A stretch of DNA of 43,451 nt from Ligilactobacillus animalis KCTC 3501 = DSM 20602 (GCF_001434535.1 NZ_AYYW01000010.1:1-43451); one strand, 5' to 3'; shown: positions 1-8,318, numbered from the stretch's first letter. The notes: a model not told the origin generated them from the letters alone. Numbers and translations are program-made.

Positions 1-126
1 TCCATGGTTTGTTATAACACATTTTTCTATGTTTTTGGTAACAGTTAACCACTCCTCATTGACCTTGATCACATATCCAGCTCATCTTATGCTAAACTAT
101 ATACCTTTTGACACCTAGCTTGCAAC
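1..126. other. flank downstream of rplA, no gene seen
   Basis: This AT-rich stretch lies beyond the rplA terminator. I see no open reading frame, tRNA or convincing hairpin in it. It probably belongs to the intergenic region before the next gene outside the window. Confidence 0.5.
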
Positions 127-160
127 AAAAAAAGCCGCAGTCAATCGACCACGGCTTTTA
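127..160 (-). terminator. rplA terminator
   Basis: On the minus strand the sequence reads AAAAGCCG, a 16-nt loop region, then CGGCTTTTTTT. This is an intrinsic terminator 17 bases past the rplA stop and ends the rplK-rplA transcript. Confidence 0.85.
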
Positions 161-176
161 AGCGACAAACTTATTC

Positions 177-869
177 TTATAATGAGTTTGTGTCAAGTGT
201 AACACTTGGTCCAAATGTTGATGCCAAGGAAACATGCTTGATGTATGTTCCTTTAACAGCAGCTGGACGTAATTTAGCAATTGTATCGTAGATTGCTTGG
301 AAGTTGCCAACTAAAGCAGCTTCGTCAAATGATACTTTACCAACTGGCACGTGTACGTTACCGTCACGGTCTGTACGGTATGTTACTTGACCGCTCTTAG
401 CGTCAGAAACAGCTTTAGCAACGTCCATTGTAACTGTACCAGTCTTAGGGTTTGGCATTAAGCCTTTAGGTCCAAGTACACGACCTAAACGACCAACTTG
501 TGCCATCATGTCTGGTGTTGCAATCGCAACGTCAAAGTCCAACCAGCCATCTTGGATACGTGCAACTAAGTCATCGTCACCGACAACGTCTGCACCTGCA
601 TCCTTAGCTTCTTGAGCTTTAGGACCTTTAGCAAAGACAACAACTGTTTGTTCTTTACCTGTACCGTTTGGTAAAACTAAAGCACCACGTAATTGTTGGT
701 CTGCTTGTTTTGTATCTAAGTTTAAGTTAAATGCAACTTCAACTGTTGCGTCGAAGTTTGCAAAGTCGATTTCTTTAACCAAAGCAACTGCTTCGTTAGC
801 TGTGTAAGCTTTGTCTGCTTCGACTTTTTTAGCAGCTTCTAAATATTTCTTGCTTTTCTTTTTAGCCAT
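177..869 (-). CDS. rplA: 50S ribosomal protein L1
   Basis: This is ribosomal protein L1 (230 aa), which forms the L1 stalk of the large subunit near the E site and in many bacteria also represses its own mRNA. The protein starts [15 protein letters not shown] and contains the family signature [14 protein letters not shown]. The ATG at 869 follows AAGGAGGAACTC, a strong ribosome binding site; an upstream in-frame GTG at 917 would add 16 residues encoded by the leader hairpin and is not used in my view. It is the second gene after rplK and is followed by a terminator. Its leader carries a possible L1-binding fold (893-917). Confidence 0.97.
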   Translation of the reverse strand: MAKKKSKKYLEAAKKVEADKAYTANEAVALVKEIDFANFDATVEVAFNLNLDTKQADQQLRGALVLPNGTGKEQTVVVFAKGPKAQEAKDAGADVVGDDDLVARIQDGWLDFDVAIATPDMMAQVGRLGRVLGPKGLMPNPKTGTVTMDVAKAVSDAKSGQVTYRTDRDGNVHVPVGKVSFDEAALVGNFQAIYDTIAKLRPAAVKGTYIKHVSLASTFGPSVTLDTNSL

Positions 870-892
870 TAGTGAGTTCCTCCTTGCAAAAT

Positions 893-917
893 GTGGTCTA
901 TCGGATATACCTCCCAC
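893..917 (-). promoter_or_regulatory. candidate L1-binding site before rplA
   Basis: The transcript reads GUGG-GAG-G...-CCAC just upstream of the rplA Shine-Dalgarno sequence. The GUGG/CCAC stem with a GAG bulge resembles the L1 site on 23S rRNA helices 76-77 and known L1 mRNA operators. The upper stem is short (UAU/AUA), so this copy is weaker than the one before rplK. Confidence 0.4.
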
Positions 918-971
918 TTGACAGATCTGCTTTCACAGAAGTGTCCGTCTGAGAAGCATGGCCGTAGAAAA

Positions 972-1397
972 TTAGTCTTCTACAACAAAGCCCATGCTTC
1001 GTGCAGTACCTTCAATCATGCGCATAGCAGCTTCTACGTCTGCAGCGTTTAGATCTTGCATTTTTGATTCAGCGATTTCCTTAACTTGTGCTTTTGTAAC
1101 TGTAGCAACTTTGTTTGTGTTAGGTTCGCCGGAGCCTTTTTCTACACCAGCAGCTTTCTTAAGTAAAACTGCAGCAGGCGGTGTCTTTGTAATGAAGTCA
1201 AATGAACGATCTTCATAAACACTGATAACAACTGGGATGATCATACCAGCTTGGTCAGCTGTACGAGCGTTAAATTCTTTTGTGAATCCCATGATGTTGA
1301 TACCTGCTTGACCTAAAGCAGGACCTACTGGTGGAGCTGGAGTTGCTTTACCAGCAGGAATTTGTAATTTAACAACGTTGATTACGTTTTTTGCCAC
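972..1397 (-). CDS. rplK: 50S ribosomal protein L11
   Basis: This is ribosomal protein L11 (141 aa), part of the GTPase-associated centre with the L10/L12 stalk. The N-terminus [20 protein letters not shown] with the proline-rich [13 protein letters not shown] segment and the C-terminal rRNA-binding part ([17 protein letters not shown]) are typical, and the length is the usual one. The start is GTG at 1397, preceded by AAGGAGG with an 8-nt spacing. It is the first gene of the rplK-rplA operon, with its own promoter at 1476-1504 and a long leader. Confidence 0.97.
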   Translation of the reverse strand: MAKNVINVVKLQIPAGKATPAPPVGPALGQAGINIMGFTKEFNARTADQAGMIIPVVISVYEDRSFDFITKTPPAAVLLKKAAGVEKGSGEPNTNKVATVTKAQVKEIAESKMQDLNAADVEAAMRMIEGTARSMGFVVED

Positions 1398-1421
1398 GGG
1401 TCATTCCTCCTTATTCCGTGT

Positions 1422-1455
1422 GTGGTACGGATGGTCAGCATATTTGACCTCCCAC
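1422..1455 (-). promoter_or_regulatory. candidate L1-binding operator in rplK leader
   Basis: The leader RNA reads GUGG-GAG-GUCA...UGAC-CAUCCGUA-CCAC. This gives a GUGG/CCAC lower stem, an asymmetric loop with GAG on one side, and a GUCA/UGAC upper stem, the same arrangement as the L1 site in 23S rRNA (GUGGGAGG ... AUACCACC). L1 autoregulation of rplK-rplA is established in E. coli; applying it here is inference. Confidence 0.6.
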
Positions 1456-1475
1456 TTCAATATGCTAAAAGCATA

Positions 1476-1504
1476 CTTATAAAATATAACACGCTTTTTT
1501 TCAA
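1476..1504 (-). promoter_or_regulatory. rplK promoter
   Basis: On the minus strand TTGAAA (1499-1504) is separated by 17 nt from TATAAG (1476-1481). It lies about 80 nt upstream of the rplK start and would produce the leader that carries the L1-like site. Confidence 0.55.
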
Positions 1505-1543
1505 AAAACAATATTTTGCCCGAAATTTTTTCTGAACTGAGAT

Positions 1544-2422
1544 CTACTTATCCGCAAATGCCTGTAAAGCTTGCTTACCAAATAAAAATTGGCCGATCAT
1601 CTTATCGACTTGACGATTTTCATGGAGACGTGAATGCGATGCCTTTTTATCCTTCACGATCACTTCATGGTAGACTTGGCGTGGTAACAAATAGCGCAAA
1701 CTCAAGACTGAATCTAAAGAGACCGAACCATCTGAAGCCGTCCCATTTTCCAGATCACCCGCGATATTCAAAAATTTCGTATCGGGTGAAATGATATAAC
1801 GATGCTTTTTGATCTTACTAAATAGCGGTGCCATCGTAAGCGGCCCGTACTGAGTCAACGGGCGATATTCGATCTCCTTACCATCCTTGCCGACTTCAGT
1901 ATCGTTGAAAGGCACACCTAAAGTCACGACTTTTTCCACATGTGGAACACGATCCGAGATCCCAAACTTGCTCAAAAAGTTCAAAACGGTCACGCCTCCC
2001 ATCGAATGAGCAATGATATTTATCTTTTCGATGCCATAGTTATTTTTCAAATAACTCATCAAACGCCATAACCAGTCAGTCTGATGAATGATCGACATCC
2101 GATTTTTATCAAATAATACTTGGATAAAACCACCAGGGATACTAGGGTCGCCCTTGATCTTTAAACGGCCATCGGCTTTTACCACGATCACTGTACTTTT
2201 TTGCCCCCACCCATAGTGTTCGAACCGTTTGATCATCAAGCCTGAGGACAAGCGGGTCCCAGCATAGCCGTGAATAAATAATGTCGGGATCTGATTTTGA
2301 AGCGTCACTTCTCGATTTTTACTCGGTTCAGCTAATTTATACCACTCAAGCGCCGCTCCCAAAGCTAGACCGCCCGCCGCTATAACTGTTGTCTGGACCA
2401 ATTTATTAGCATCTTTAAGCAT
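1544..2422 (-). CDS. DUF915-type alpha/beta hydrolase
   Basis: A 292-residue alpha/beta hydrolase of the type annotated as DUF915 in lactic acid bacteria. Residues 10-26 form a hydrophobic signal or anchor segment, so the enzyme is probably exported or membrane-tethered. The oxyanion strand TLFIHGYAGT is at 47-56, the nucleophile elbow AHSMGG gives Ser140, the segment GTASDGSV is typical of the family, and KASHSRLHEN near the C-terminus supplies the likely catalytic His. The substrate is unknown; lipase or esterase activity is an inference. It sits between the nusG terminator and the rplK promoter, an unusual guest in the nusG-rplK interval, and has no clear terminator of its own. Confidence 0.8.
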   Translation of the reverse strand: MLKDANKLVQTTVIAAGGLALGAALEWYKLAEPSKNREVTLQNQIPTLFIHGYAGTRLSSGLMIKRFEHYGWGQKSTVIVVKADGRLKIKGDPSIPGGFIQVLFDKNRMSIIHQTDWLWRLMSYLKNNYGIEKINIIAHSMGGVTVLNFLSKFGISDRVPHVEKVVTLGVPFNDTEVGKDGKEIEYRPLTQYGPLTMAPLFSKIKKHRYIISPDTKFLNIAGDLENGTASDGSVSLDSVLSLRYLLPRQVYHEVIVKDKKASHSRLHENRQVDKMIGQFLFGKQALQAFADK

Positions 2423-2442
2423 CTCGCATTCACCCCATTTTG

Positions 2443-2473
2443 AAAAAAGACTACAGTAATTATAACTGTAGTC
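2443..2473 (-). terminator. nusG terminator
   Basis: The minus strand reads GACTACAGT, a short AT loop, ACTGTAGTC, then six T. It lies 8 bases beyond the nusG stop codon. Confidence 0.85.
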
Positions 2474-2480
2474 CTAGATC

Positions 2481-3032
2481 CTAAACTAAACGCTCAACTT
2501 GGTCAAAGTCCAATTCGGCCATTGTTTCACGGCCAAACATATCGATCATAACTTTGACTTTTGACTTTTCAGCATCGATCTCAGTGATCTTACCGACCAT
2601 GCTTGCAAACGCACCTTCGATGATCGTCACTGCATCGCCTACTTCAGCATCAAAATCAGCTTGATGTTCACTACCTTGAAGTTGGTTCAAGATGTGATCG
2701 ATCTCTTCATCAAGCAATGGAGCTGGCTTACTACCAGCACCGTGTGACCCAACAAAGCCTGTTACGCCTGGTGTGTTACGTACAACGTACCATGATTGGT
2801 CAGTCATCACCATTTCAACTAGCACATAACCTGGGAAAGTTTTCAAAGTTTCAACTTTTTCCTTACCGGTCTTAGTTGTTTCAACTTTTTCTTCTTCTGG
2901 AACGACTACGCGGAAAATATAGTCTTCCATCCCCATTGATTGTGCCCGTGATTCCAAGTTAGTTTTGACTTTATTTTCATAACCTGCGTATGTATGTAAT
3001 ACATACCATTTCTTTTCAAATGATTCTGCCAT
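2481..3032 (-). CDS. nusG: transcription termination/antitermination factor NusG
   Basis: NusG (183 aa) binds RNA polymerase and couples it to Rho or the ribosome. The NGN domain begins MAESFEKKWYVLHTYAGYENKV counted across two motifs (start and WYVLHTYAGYE), followed by FPGYVLVEM and TPGVTGFVG; the KOW domain begins near residue 130 (GDAVTIIEGAFASMVGKI). I chose the ATG at 3032, preceded by AAGGAGAAAAAC, over an in-frame extension of nine residues that covers the leader. It follows secE after a terminator-like hairpin and has a second hairpin in its own leader. Confidence 0.96.
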   Translation of the reverse strand: MAESFEKKWYVLHTYAGYENKVKTNLESRAQSMGMEDYIFRVVVPEEEKVETTKTGKEKVETLKTFPGYVLVEMVMTDQSWYVVRNTPGVTGFVGSHGAGSKPAPLLDEEIDHILNQLQGSEHQADFDAEVGDAVTIIEGAFASMVGKITEIDAEKSKVKVMIDMFGRETMAELDFDQVERLV

Positions 3033-3067
3033 GTTTTTCTCCTTAATTATGCTTATCATTTAACTGC

Positions 3068-3097
3068 AAAATAAAAACCCCCGAATGCGTTCGAAGG
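3068..3097 (-). terminator. hairpin with U tract in nusG leader
   Basis: CCTTCGAA/TTCGGGGG form an 8-bp stem with a CGCA loop (two G-U pairs), followed by TTTTTATTTT on the minus strand. It lies between a candidate nusG promoter and the nusG start, so it may act as an attenuator; it could also be a backup terminator for secE. Confidence 0.5.
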
Positions 3098-3112
3098 TCC
3101 TGTCCTTACTTA

Positions 3113-3121
3113 ATTGTAACA
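3113..3121 (-). promoter_or_regulatory. candidate extended -10 for nusG
   Basis: TGTTACAAT on the minus strand is an extended -10 element immediately after the secE terminator. No good -35 is visible because that position falls in the terminator hairpin. Weak evidence for separate nusG transcription. Confidence 0.3.
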
Positions 3122-3148
3122 AAAAAAGGCCGGTAATACCAGCCCTTT
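3121..3148 (-). terminator. secE terminator
   Basis: An 11-bp stem AAAGGGCTGGT/ACCGGCCTTTT (two wobble pairs) with a 3-nt loop is followed by a T tract. It starts 6 bases after the secE stop codon. Confidence 0.8.
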
Positions 3149-3153
3149 AAAAA

Positions 3154-3321
3154 CTAGACTAACAAATTGATCACAGCTTGAGCCGCATAATCAACTAAAC
3201 CAAAGAAGACTGCAAATGCTAATGACATGACTACTACTGTGGTCGTATCACGTCTGGTCTCCTTAGCTGTTAACCAAGTCGTATCCTTCATTGTTTTGAT
3301 AACACTTTTAATGAATTTCAT
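3154..3321 (-). CDS. secE: preprotein translocase subunit SecE
   Basis: A 55-residue single-span SecE, the small essential clamp of the SecYEG channel. The N-terminus MKFIKSVIKTMKDTTWLTAK carries the conserved cytoplasmic amphipathic helix with the WLT(A/P)K motif, and residues 27-44 form the single membrane helix, followed by a short outer tail. The ATG at 3321 follows GGAGGCG. It lies between rpmG and nusG, the canonical Firmicute order. Confidence 0.93.
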   Translation of the reverse strand: MKFIKSVIKTMKDTTWLTAKETRRDTTTVVVMSLAFAVFFGLVDYAAQAVINLLV

Positions 3322-3341
3322 CTATATTACGCCTCCATGAA

Positions 3342-3491
3342 CTACTTGGTTTCACGATGGATCGTATGTTTGCCACAGTACTTGCAAAACTTTTTAACTT
3401 CTAAGCGTTCTGCGCGGTTAACATTTTCGGTGATCGAATAGTTTCGTGAACCACATTCTGAGCAAGCAAGTGCCACTTTTTTCTTCGACAT
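3342..3491 (-). CDS. rpmG: 50S ribosomal protein L33 (zinc form)
   Basis: A 49-residue L33 starting [18 protein letters not shown]. The pairs C10/C13 and C36/C39 form the zinc-ribbon site, so this is the C+ paralogue rather than a zinc-free form used in zinc starvation. The ATG at 3491 follows AAGGAGT. It is the first gene of the rpmG-secE unit, with a promoter at 3522-3550. Confidence 0.93.
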   Translation of the reverse strand: MSKKKVALACSECGSRNYSITENVNRAERLEVKKFCKYCGKHTIHRETK

Positions 3492-3521
3492 TCTTTTACT
3501 CCTTAGATCTTTATCAGTATA

Positions 3522-3550
3522 ACTCTATCAGTAAAGTAAGTTGCTGTCAA
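3522..3550 (-). promoter_or_regulatory. rpmG-secE promoter
   Basis: TTGACA (3545-3550) and TAGAGT (3522-3527) are 17 nt apart on the minus strand, with a second TATACT close downstream. The -35 abuts the srtA stop codon, and no terminator separates srtA from rpmG, so some read-through from srtA is likely. Confidence 0.65.
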
Positions 3551-4216
3551 TTAGTTGAAATACTTAAGATTTTCCTTTGTTGCATCCAAAACTTCAGCTA
3601 ATTCACCTTGAATGATCGTACGATCGACTTCGCCATCATCACCCGAAGCACAGGTCACCAAAGTTATCATCTTTTTGCCCGGTTCATCATAAATATATTG
3701 AACTTCACTCTTGTTAACAACTGTTTTAACAGTAGTCGTGTAAACATATACTTTCTTTTCATCGGTCACATAGATCTTGTCTCCCAGCTTGGCATCAGCT
3801 AGCGGACCAAAAAGTAATTTGGCATCTTTCATATGGTGCCCAGCTAAGGCATAGTTGCCTTCTGCCCCCATTTGTTCGCCTTGCTTCATCGTTCCCGCAC
3901 CACGTACCAGATCTTCATTGTTCAAGCCTTCAAAGATCGGTAATTTTAACCCTACACTTGGCATAGCGATCTTCCCGATGGCATCATTTTTAGCACTCGT
4001 GGCCGCACTAACGACCATTTGATTATCGACAGCTTTGATCTTTTTAAAGTTAAAATTTGCCTTTTTGGAGTTTTGATCAGCTTTAACAACTGTCGTGCTG
4101 ACAGCTGAATTAGTCATATGGTTGACTAAGGCATTTTTGATCTGTTGGTTAAAGATAAGCGCCAATCCTACAACAAGCAAGACTACGATCAAACAATACT
4201 TTAAAAATTTTTTCAT
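3551..4216 (-). CDS. srtA: class A sortase
   Basis: A 221-residue sortase that would join LPXTG-type proteins to peptidoglycan at the outer membrane face. Residues 4-22 are an N-terminal signal-anchor. The catalytic triad is visible: His127 in LAGHHM, Cys189 in ITLVTCAS and Arg199 in VDRTIIQG. It is the last gene of a nox / SseB-like / srtA run, 18 nt after the middle gene. Two LPQMG surface proteins lie a few kilobases away and are plausible substrates, but this looks like the housekeeping sortase rather than a pilus sortase. Confidence 0.93.
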   Translation of the reverse strand: MKKFLKYCLIVVLLVVGLALIFNQQIKNALVNHMTNSAVSTTVVKADQNSKKANFNFKKIKAVDNQMVVSAATSAKNDAIGKIAMPSVGLKLPIFEGLNNEDLVRGAGTMKQGEQMGAEGNYALAGHHMKDAKLLFGPLADAKLGDKIYVTDEKKVYVYTTTVKTVVNKSEVQYIYDEPGKKMITLVTCASGDDGEVDRTIIQGELAEVLDATKENLKYFN

Positions 4217-4234
4217 TAGTATTTAGCCACCTCA

Positions 4235-4945
4235 CTAAAAATTCAACTTGATATAAAACGGTGCAAAGTCACGCTTAGCTCGCTCACCCGCCAATTCAGC
4301 GGTCGTTCCGATCAAAAGCTCGGTCCCATCTGGTAGTAATGGAGTCACTTGAGCTGCGATCTGTTGCGCTAAACGCTCTTTTTCAGCACTAGCTACAGTA
4401 GAAGCATATTCTAGGGTCACCATATATTCATAGTCACTCTTTCCTGGTAATAAGATCCCCAATAGCCAAGCACTGAGAACATCAGGTTTTGTCTTGACTA
4501 CCCGTCTGATCTCATTTTCCAACGTCAAAGAAAGCTGTTCGGGCATTGTCTTTAATTTAAAGTCAGCTGCCTTCTTCTTTAAAGCTTGGACCTGAAAAAC
4601 ATTCTCAGCTGGAATGATGACATCACGTTCACCTTCATCAACTAACATTCCCGCTGCTCCAAGCGTTTTTAATTCTTGAGCTAGCCGTTCGAGTCCTAAA
4701 GCGACCGTGCTTAACCCTGAGCTTTCAAGGAGCTTAGTCGGTTCTGTCGTATAGACTAAAAGCTCTTTTTTACCATCATTTTCTTTTGTCTTAGGATAGC
4801 CGTATTCCAAGATAACATAGAGCTTCACATTGCCCAAACAAGTATAAAAGCGCAACGCTTTAGCTTGATCAGTAACATCTGCCACAAACTCATCTAATGC
4901 ATCTAGAAATTCGGCTACTTTTTGTTCATTCATCTCATTTGTCAT
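4235..4945 (-). CDS. SseB-like protein
   Basis: A 236-residue cytoplasmic protein without membrane segments. The C-terminal half (SAWLLGILLPGKSDYEYMV ... LLPDGTELLI ... APFYIKLNF) resembles the SseB C-terminal domain, and the N-terminal half (YVILEYGYP, LLVYTTEPTKL, VALGLERLAQEL, DVIIPAENVFQVQAL) fits the SseB N-terminal fold. Functions of such proteins are poorly known; SseB affects serine sensitivity in E. coli. The ATG at 4945 follows GAGG and overlaps the end of the upstream flavoprotein gene by 11 nt, which suggests translational coupling. Assignment rests on recalled family resemblance. Confidence 0.5.
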   Translation of the reverse strand: MTNEMNEQKVAEFLDALDEFVADVTDQAKALRFYTCLGNVKLYVILEYGYPKTKENDGKKELLVYTTEPTKLLESSGLSTVALGLERLAQELKTLGAAGMLVDEGERDVIIPAENVFQVQALKKKAADFKLKTMPEQLSLTLENEIRRVVKTKPDVLSAWLLGILLPGKSDYEYMVTLEYASTVASAEKERLAQQIAAQVTPLLPDGTELLIGTTAELAGERAKRDFAPFYIKLNF

Positions 4946-6299
4946 CTGCTTTGCCTCGTTTCTTACTTACATGTCGTGTTGCTTCTGTCACAAAATTCTC
5001 AGGTTGGTTAAAGTATGGATAAAAGAAGAAGTCAGAGACCTTTAATTCATCTACTGTGACCTCTTTTTGGATCGCAAGTGAAAGCATATGCAGTGTACCC
5101 GCTTGATCTGACCGGCTTGCGATCTGGGCTCCTAAAAGGCGATGATCTTCTTTATGGTAGACCAAACGCAATTTGATCTTGCTATTTTCAAGCATGAATT
5201 TTGGTCTTTGCCAAGTCTCATAGTCAACGTATTCATGGGGGATACTATAACGGATGGCTTCATTGACTGTCACACCCGTTGAAAATAGATTCAACCCGTA
5301 GACCCGCACCGCATTTGAAGCTTGGGTCCCACTTGAGGAAATATTTTCCCCCGCAATATTTTTGGCTGCAACATAGGCCCCCCGCAAGGCATCCGAGACT
5401 GAAAAGTTAACGACTAATTCTTTTAGGATATTTGAATACGAGGTCGAACAATCGCCTACCGCGTAGATATCTGGATCAGAAGTCTGTTGATACTCATTTA
5501 CAATATAGGCACCATTAGTGTATAGCTCTAAATGGAAACGTCCTAGGGAAGTATTTGGTAAGAATCCCATCGTCAAAATGGCCATATCAGTCGAGTATTT
5601 CCCACGGTCAGTAATGATCTGATCGATCCTACCAGATTTACCGACATAGCTTTGGACCTCTTCTTCTAAACATAGATCGATCCCTTTTTCACGCAAGCGT
5701 TCTTCGACTAGGCGGCCAAATGGTTCATCATAGTGCGACATCATTAAATGCGGGTTGGCATCATAGATCGTTACATGCTTTCCACGTTTTTGGATCGCTT
5801 CAGCCACTTCGATCCCGATATAGCCACCACCGATGATCGCAACATTTTTGACATTATTCAGATCCAAACGCTGATTTACTTCGAGTCCCTCATTTAAATT
5901 CTTGATACGATAGATCCCACGTAGATCATTACCATTGATCCCTAGACTAACTTGTGACGCCCCCGTTGCTAAAACTAGCTTATCATACTTGACTCCTTGT
6001 AATCCTTGTTTATCCCTAAAGATCACTTTTTTGTTCCTAAAATCGATCGATTCGACAAGTGCTTCTGTGTAAAGGGCTGCAAGCTGCTTGCGTAAAGTTT
6101 CATTATCGACATAGAAGAAATTTCGATAATAATTGATCTCGTTTGATAAAAGTAATGGTGTACCACAACTAAGATAGCCTAAATTATCACTCTTATCGAT
6201 CATAGTGATCTCAAATTCTTTTCCACTATCCATTAAATTCCGAGCAACCGCCAACCCAGCATGGTTAGCTCCCACAATAACGATTTTTTCTGCCGACAT
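4935..6299 (-). CDS. nox: FAD/NAD(P)H oxidase, NADH oxidase / CoA-disulfide reductase family
   Basis: A 454-residue flavoprotein of the NADH oxidase, NADH peroxidase and CoA-disulfide reductase family. The FAD Rossmann motif is IVIVGANHAGLAVAR (6-20), the redox-active cysteine is Cys45 in GYLSCGTP, the NAD(P)H motif is VAIIGGGYIGIEVAE, and AVGDCST is the second FAD motif; a dimerization domain follows. Water-forming NADH oxidase regenerating NAD+ is the likeliest role in a lactic acid bacterium, but Cys45 alone does not separate it from the other activities. It is the first gene of the run ending in srtA. Confidence 0.85.
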   Translation of the reverse strand: MSAEKIVIVGANHAGLAVARNLMDSGKEFEITMIDKSDNLGYLSCGTPLLLSNEINYYRNFFYVDNETLRKQLAALYTEALVESIDFRNKKVIFRDKQGLQGVKYDKLVLATGASQVSLGINGNDLRGIYRIKNLNEGLEVNQRLDLNNVKNVAIIGGGYIGIEVAEAIQKRGKHVTIYDANPHLMMSHYDEPFGRLVEERLREKGIDLCLEEEVQSYVGKSGRIDQIITDRGKYSTDMAILTMGFLPNTSLGRFHLELYTNGAYIVNEYQQTSDPDIYAVGDCSTSYSNILKELVVNFSVSDALRGAYVAAKNIAGENISSSGTQASNAVRVYGLNLFSTGVTVNEAIRYSIPHEYVDYETWQRPKFMLENSKIKLRLVYHKEDHRLLGAQIASRSDQAGTLHMLSLAIQKEVTVDELKVSDFFFYPYFNQPENFVTEATRHVSKKRGKADDK

Positions 6300-6404
6300 T
6301 TTTCTTATCCTTTCTTTTTTATCGTTCGAGCCATAATGGTACTAGCTTCATTTATTTTGCCCCCAGTTTAATAACAAAATTTTTATTCTATTCTCATATA
6401 CTTA

Positions 6405-6410
6405 ATTATA
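6405..6410 (-). promoter_or_regulatory. candidate -10 for nox
   Basis: TATAAT on the minus strand lies about 105 nt upstream of the nox start. The matching -35 position reads TAGTCA, so recognition is uncertain. I see no Rex-type palindrome. Confidence 0.35.
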
Positions 6411-6464
6411 CTAAAATCAGCATACGCTGACTACTACATCAGCCCAGAAATATCTTGTTCAAAA

Positions 6465-6493
6465 CAAAAAAGAAGGAGAATAATTCCTTCTTT
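6465..6493 (-). terminator. terminator of the broken surface protein gene
   Basis: AGAAGGA, a 7-nt loop and TCCTTCT are followed by a T-rich run on the minus strand, 25 bases after the stop codon. Confidence 0.75.
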
Positions 6494-6517
6494 CTTGTAT
6501 TCTATTCACTTAAAAAT

Positions 6518-8281
6518 TTAGAAGTTTTTTTCATCCTTCTTTTTAACACCAAAGCCAACTAAGCCTAAAGTAGCTGCAACAATTGCGGCACCGACCGCAG
6601 CCATCGTTGTTTCATTTGCATCACCCATTTGTGGTAATTCAGCAGCAGCTTGTGGGGCTTCTTTAGCTAGTGCTGGCGTTGTTGGAACTTCAACTGGTGT
6701 ATCTTCACCTGGAACACCTGGGGTCACACTCACGATACCTGTTGTGTAACCTGGAACATTTGCCTTATCAGCATAGTAACCTGTGATCACAGGAACTTTG
6801 ACATCTTTAACGATCTCATCAGGAATGTCTAAGTTAGCCTTGACTGTATCAGCCGCACTACCAACTGTTACACCATTGGCATTTGTTGATTTGATCTGTA
6901 CTTCATAACCATCGATCTTTGGTATATTTACCGCATCGTAAGCTGTCTTAGTATTGACACCCTCAGCGATCTGCCGACCAGTGATCGCACCACCAGCTGA
7001 ATAACATTGTAAGTTGATATACAATGGATCTTGAATATCGATCTTAGAGTCAGCAGCCCCAATGGGAAAGAGATCAATTCAGCATAGAAGTTTGTGTTAT
7101 CATCGCGAATATCGATGATCGCACCTTTTTTAGAAACAAAGCTAGCTGAAGTATTGCTACCACGTGAATCAAGTGAGATCACGTCATCCCAAGGGTTATC
7201 GCCACGGTTAGTCAAGATAACACGGAAAGTGGCAAATTCATCAATTAAGATATTCCCGCCTTCATTGACCCCGATGTAATTGTAACCATCGTAAGAACCA
7301 GATGTACCAGTTTTACCGTTTGATTCAAATAAAGTATCTGAATGTTTAGAGATCGTAATGTTAGAATCGTTTGCCAAGTCTAAAGCGCCCCCACGACCTT
7401 TGTTTTGGAAGTGGACCTTAGAATATTCACCTGAGACAAAGCTTGAGTTATTGCCTAAGATGATCCCGTCACGACCAGTAAAGTTAAAGGTCGAGTTTTC
7501 ACCCAATTCAACTTTACTTGGGCCAGCATTACGTGATTGACCTGTACCGTAACGTTATGACCATTGCTTCCGATATTTCCATTGCTGGAAGGCGTGATCG
7601 CGCCATTAACATTGATCGTTTGGTAATTAGAATACCCATAGCGCTGATCAATTCTTGCCAACTAGAAACATCAGCGATCGTATTGTCTGTATTAGCAGCT
7701 AAAGCACAGGCTGAAGTATCGACATTAGCACGTCGGAAACCTGCTGTATCTTGAGGTGTTGCAGCGGTTTCTTCATTGGCTTTTGCTTGACTTTCAGCCG
7801 AATTTGCTACATTATTATTGGATAATACCGAATCATTATTTGATTCAGCTTGATCAGTGGTTGTCGCTTCTTGTTTATTGTTTTCTACCTGCGTATTTGT
7901 CTGGTTGATTTCATCTGCGGAGGAATCTTGGGCATCGTTGGTGGAAGTTGTGGAAGTCGATGCTTGAGTACTTGTAGCATTTCCAGCTGCTTGCGCTTGA
8001 TCGGCATCTGTGGTGGAAGTTGATGCTTGATCTTGGCTAGCTTCTTGAACTTTGAGTCGGGAAGAATCATTAGTACTACTTGTATCGGAAGCTTTAACTG
8101 CTGTGTCAGACTGTTGCGTTGTTTCTTGTTCTGAATCATTTGCTTGACTAGTAGAACCGATGAAAAAAGTCGTACCTACTAAAACAGAAGTTACACCTAC
8201 ACTAAGCTTTTTGATCGTATATTTGGAGACCTTGTTGGCGGATCTTCTCAAATACAGATCTCGATTATTTTTTGAGACCAT
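6518..8281 (-). pseudogene. YSIRK-type LPQMG surface protein, three frameshifts
   Basis: A cell-wall-anchored surface protein gene that is now out of frame. The start (8281) encodes a YSIRK-like signal (KVSKYTIKKLSVGVTSVLVG), then a Ser/Thr/Gln-rich stretch, then an adhesin segment rich in N and G that resembles pectate-lyase-like folds in lactobacillary mucus-binding proteins (SSWQELISAM to ISFPLG), a short stalk, and LPQMG, a hydrophobic span and a KKKDEKNF tail. The frame changes near 7636, near 7549 and at 7057-7060. Each break is mended by adding one base, and together they restore the original frame. Translation from 8281 would stop at 7529 with no anchor. Confidence 0.8.
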
Positions 8282-8318
8282 TTGTCCTTATTTCTCTCCT
8301 TTAAATAAACATTAATGA

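Noticed and set aside
1516-1794. Plus-strand frame of 92 codons opposite the DUF915 hydrolase.
   Set aside because: It is antisense to a clear gene and has no ribosome binding site or recognisable protein features.
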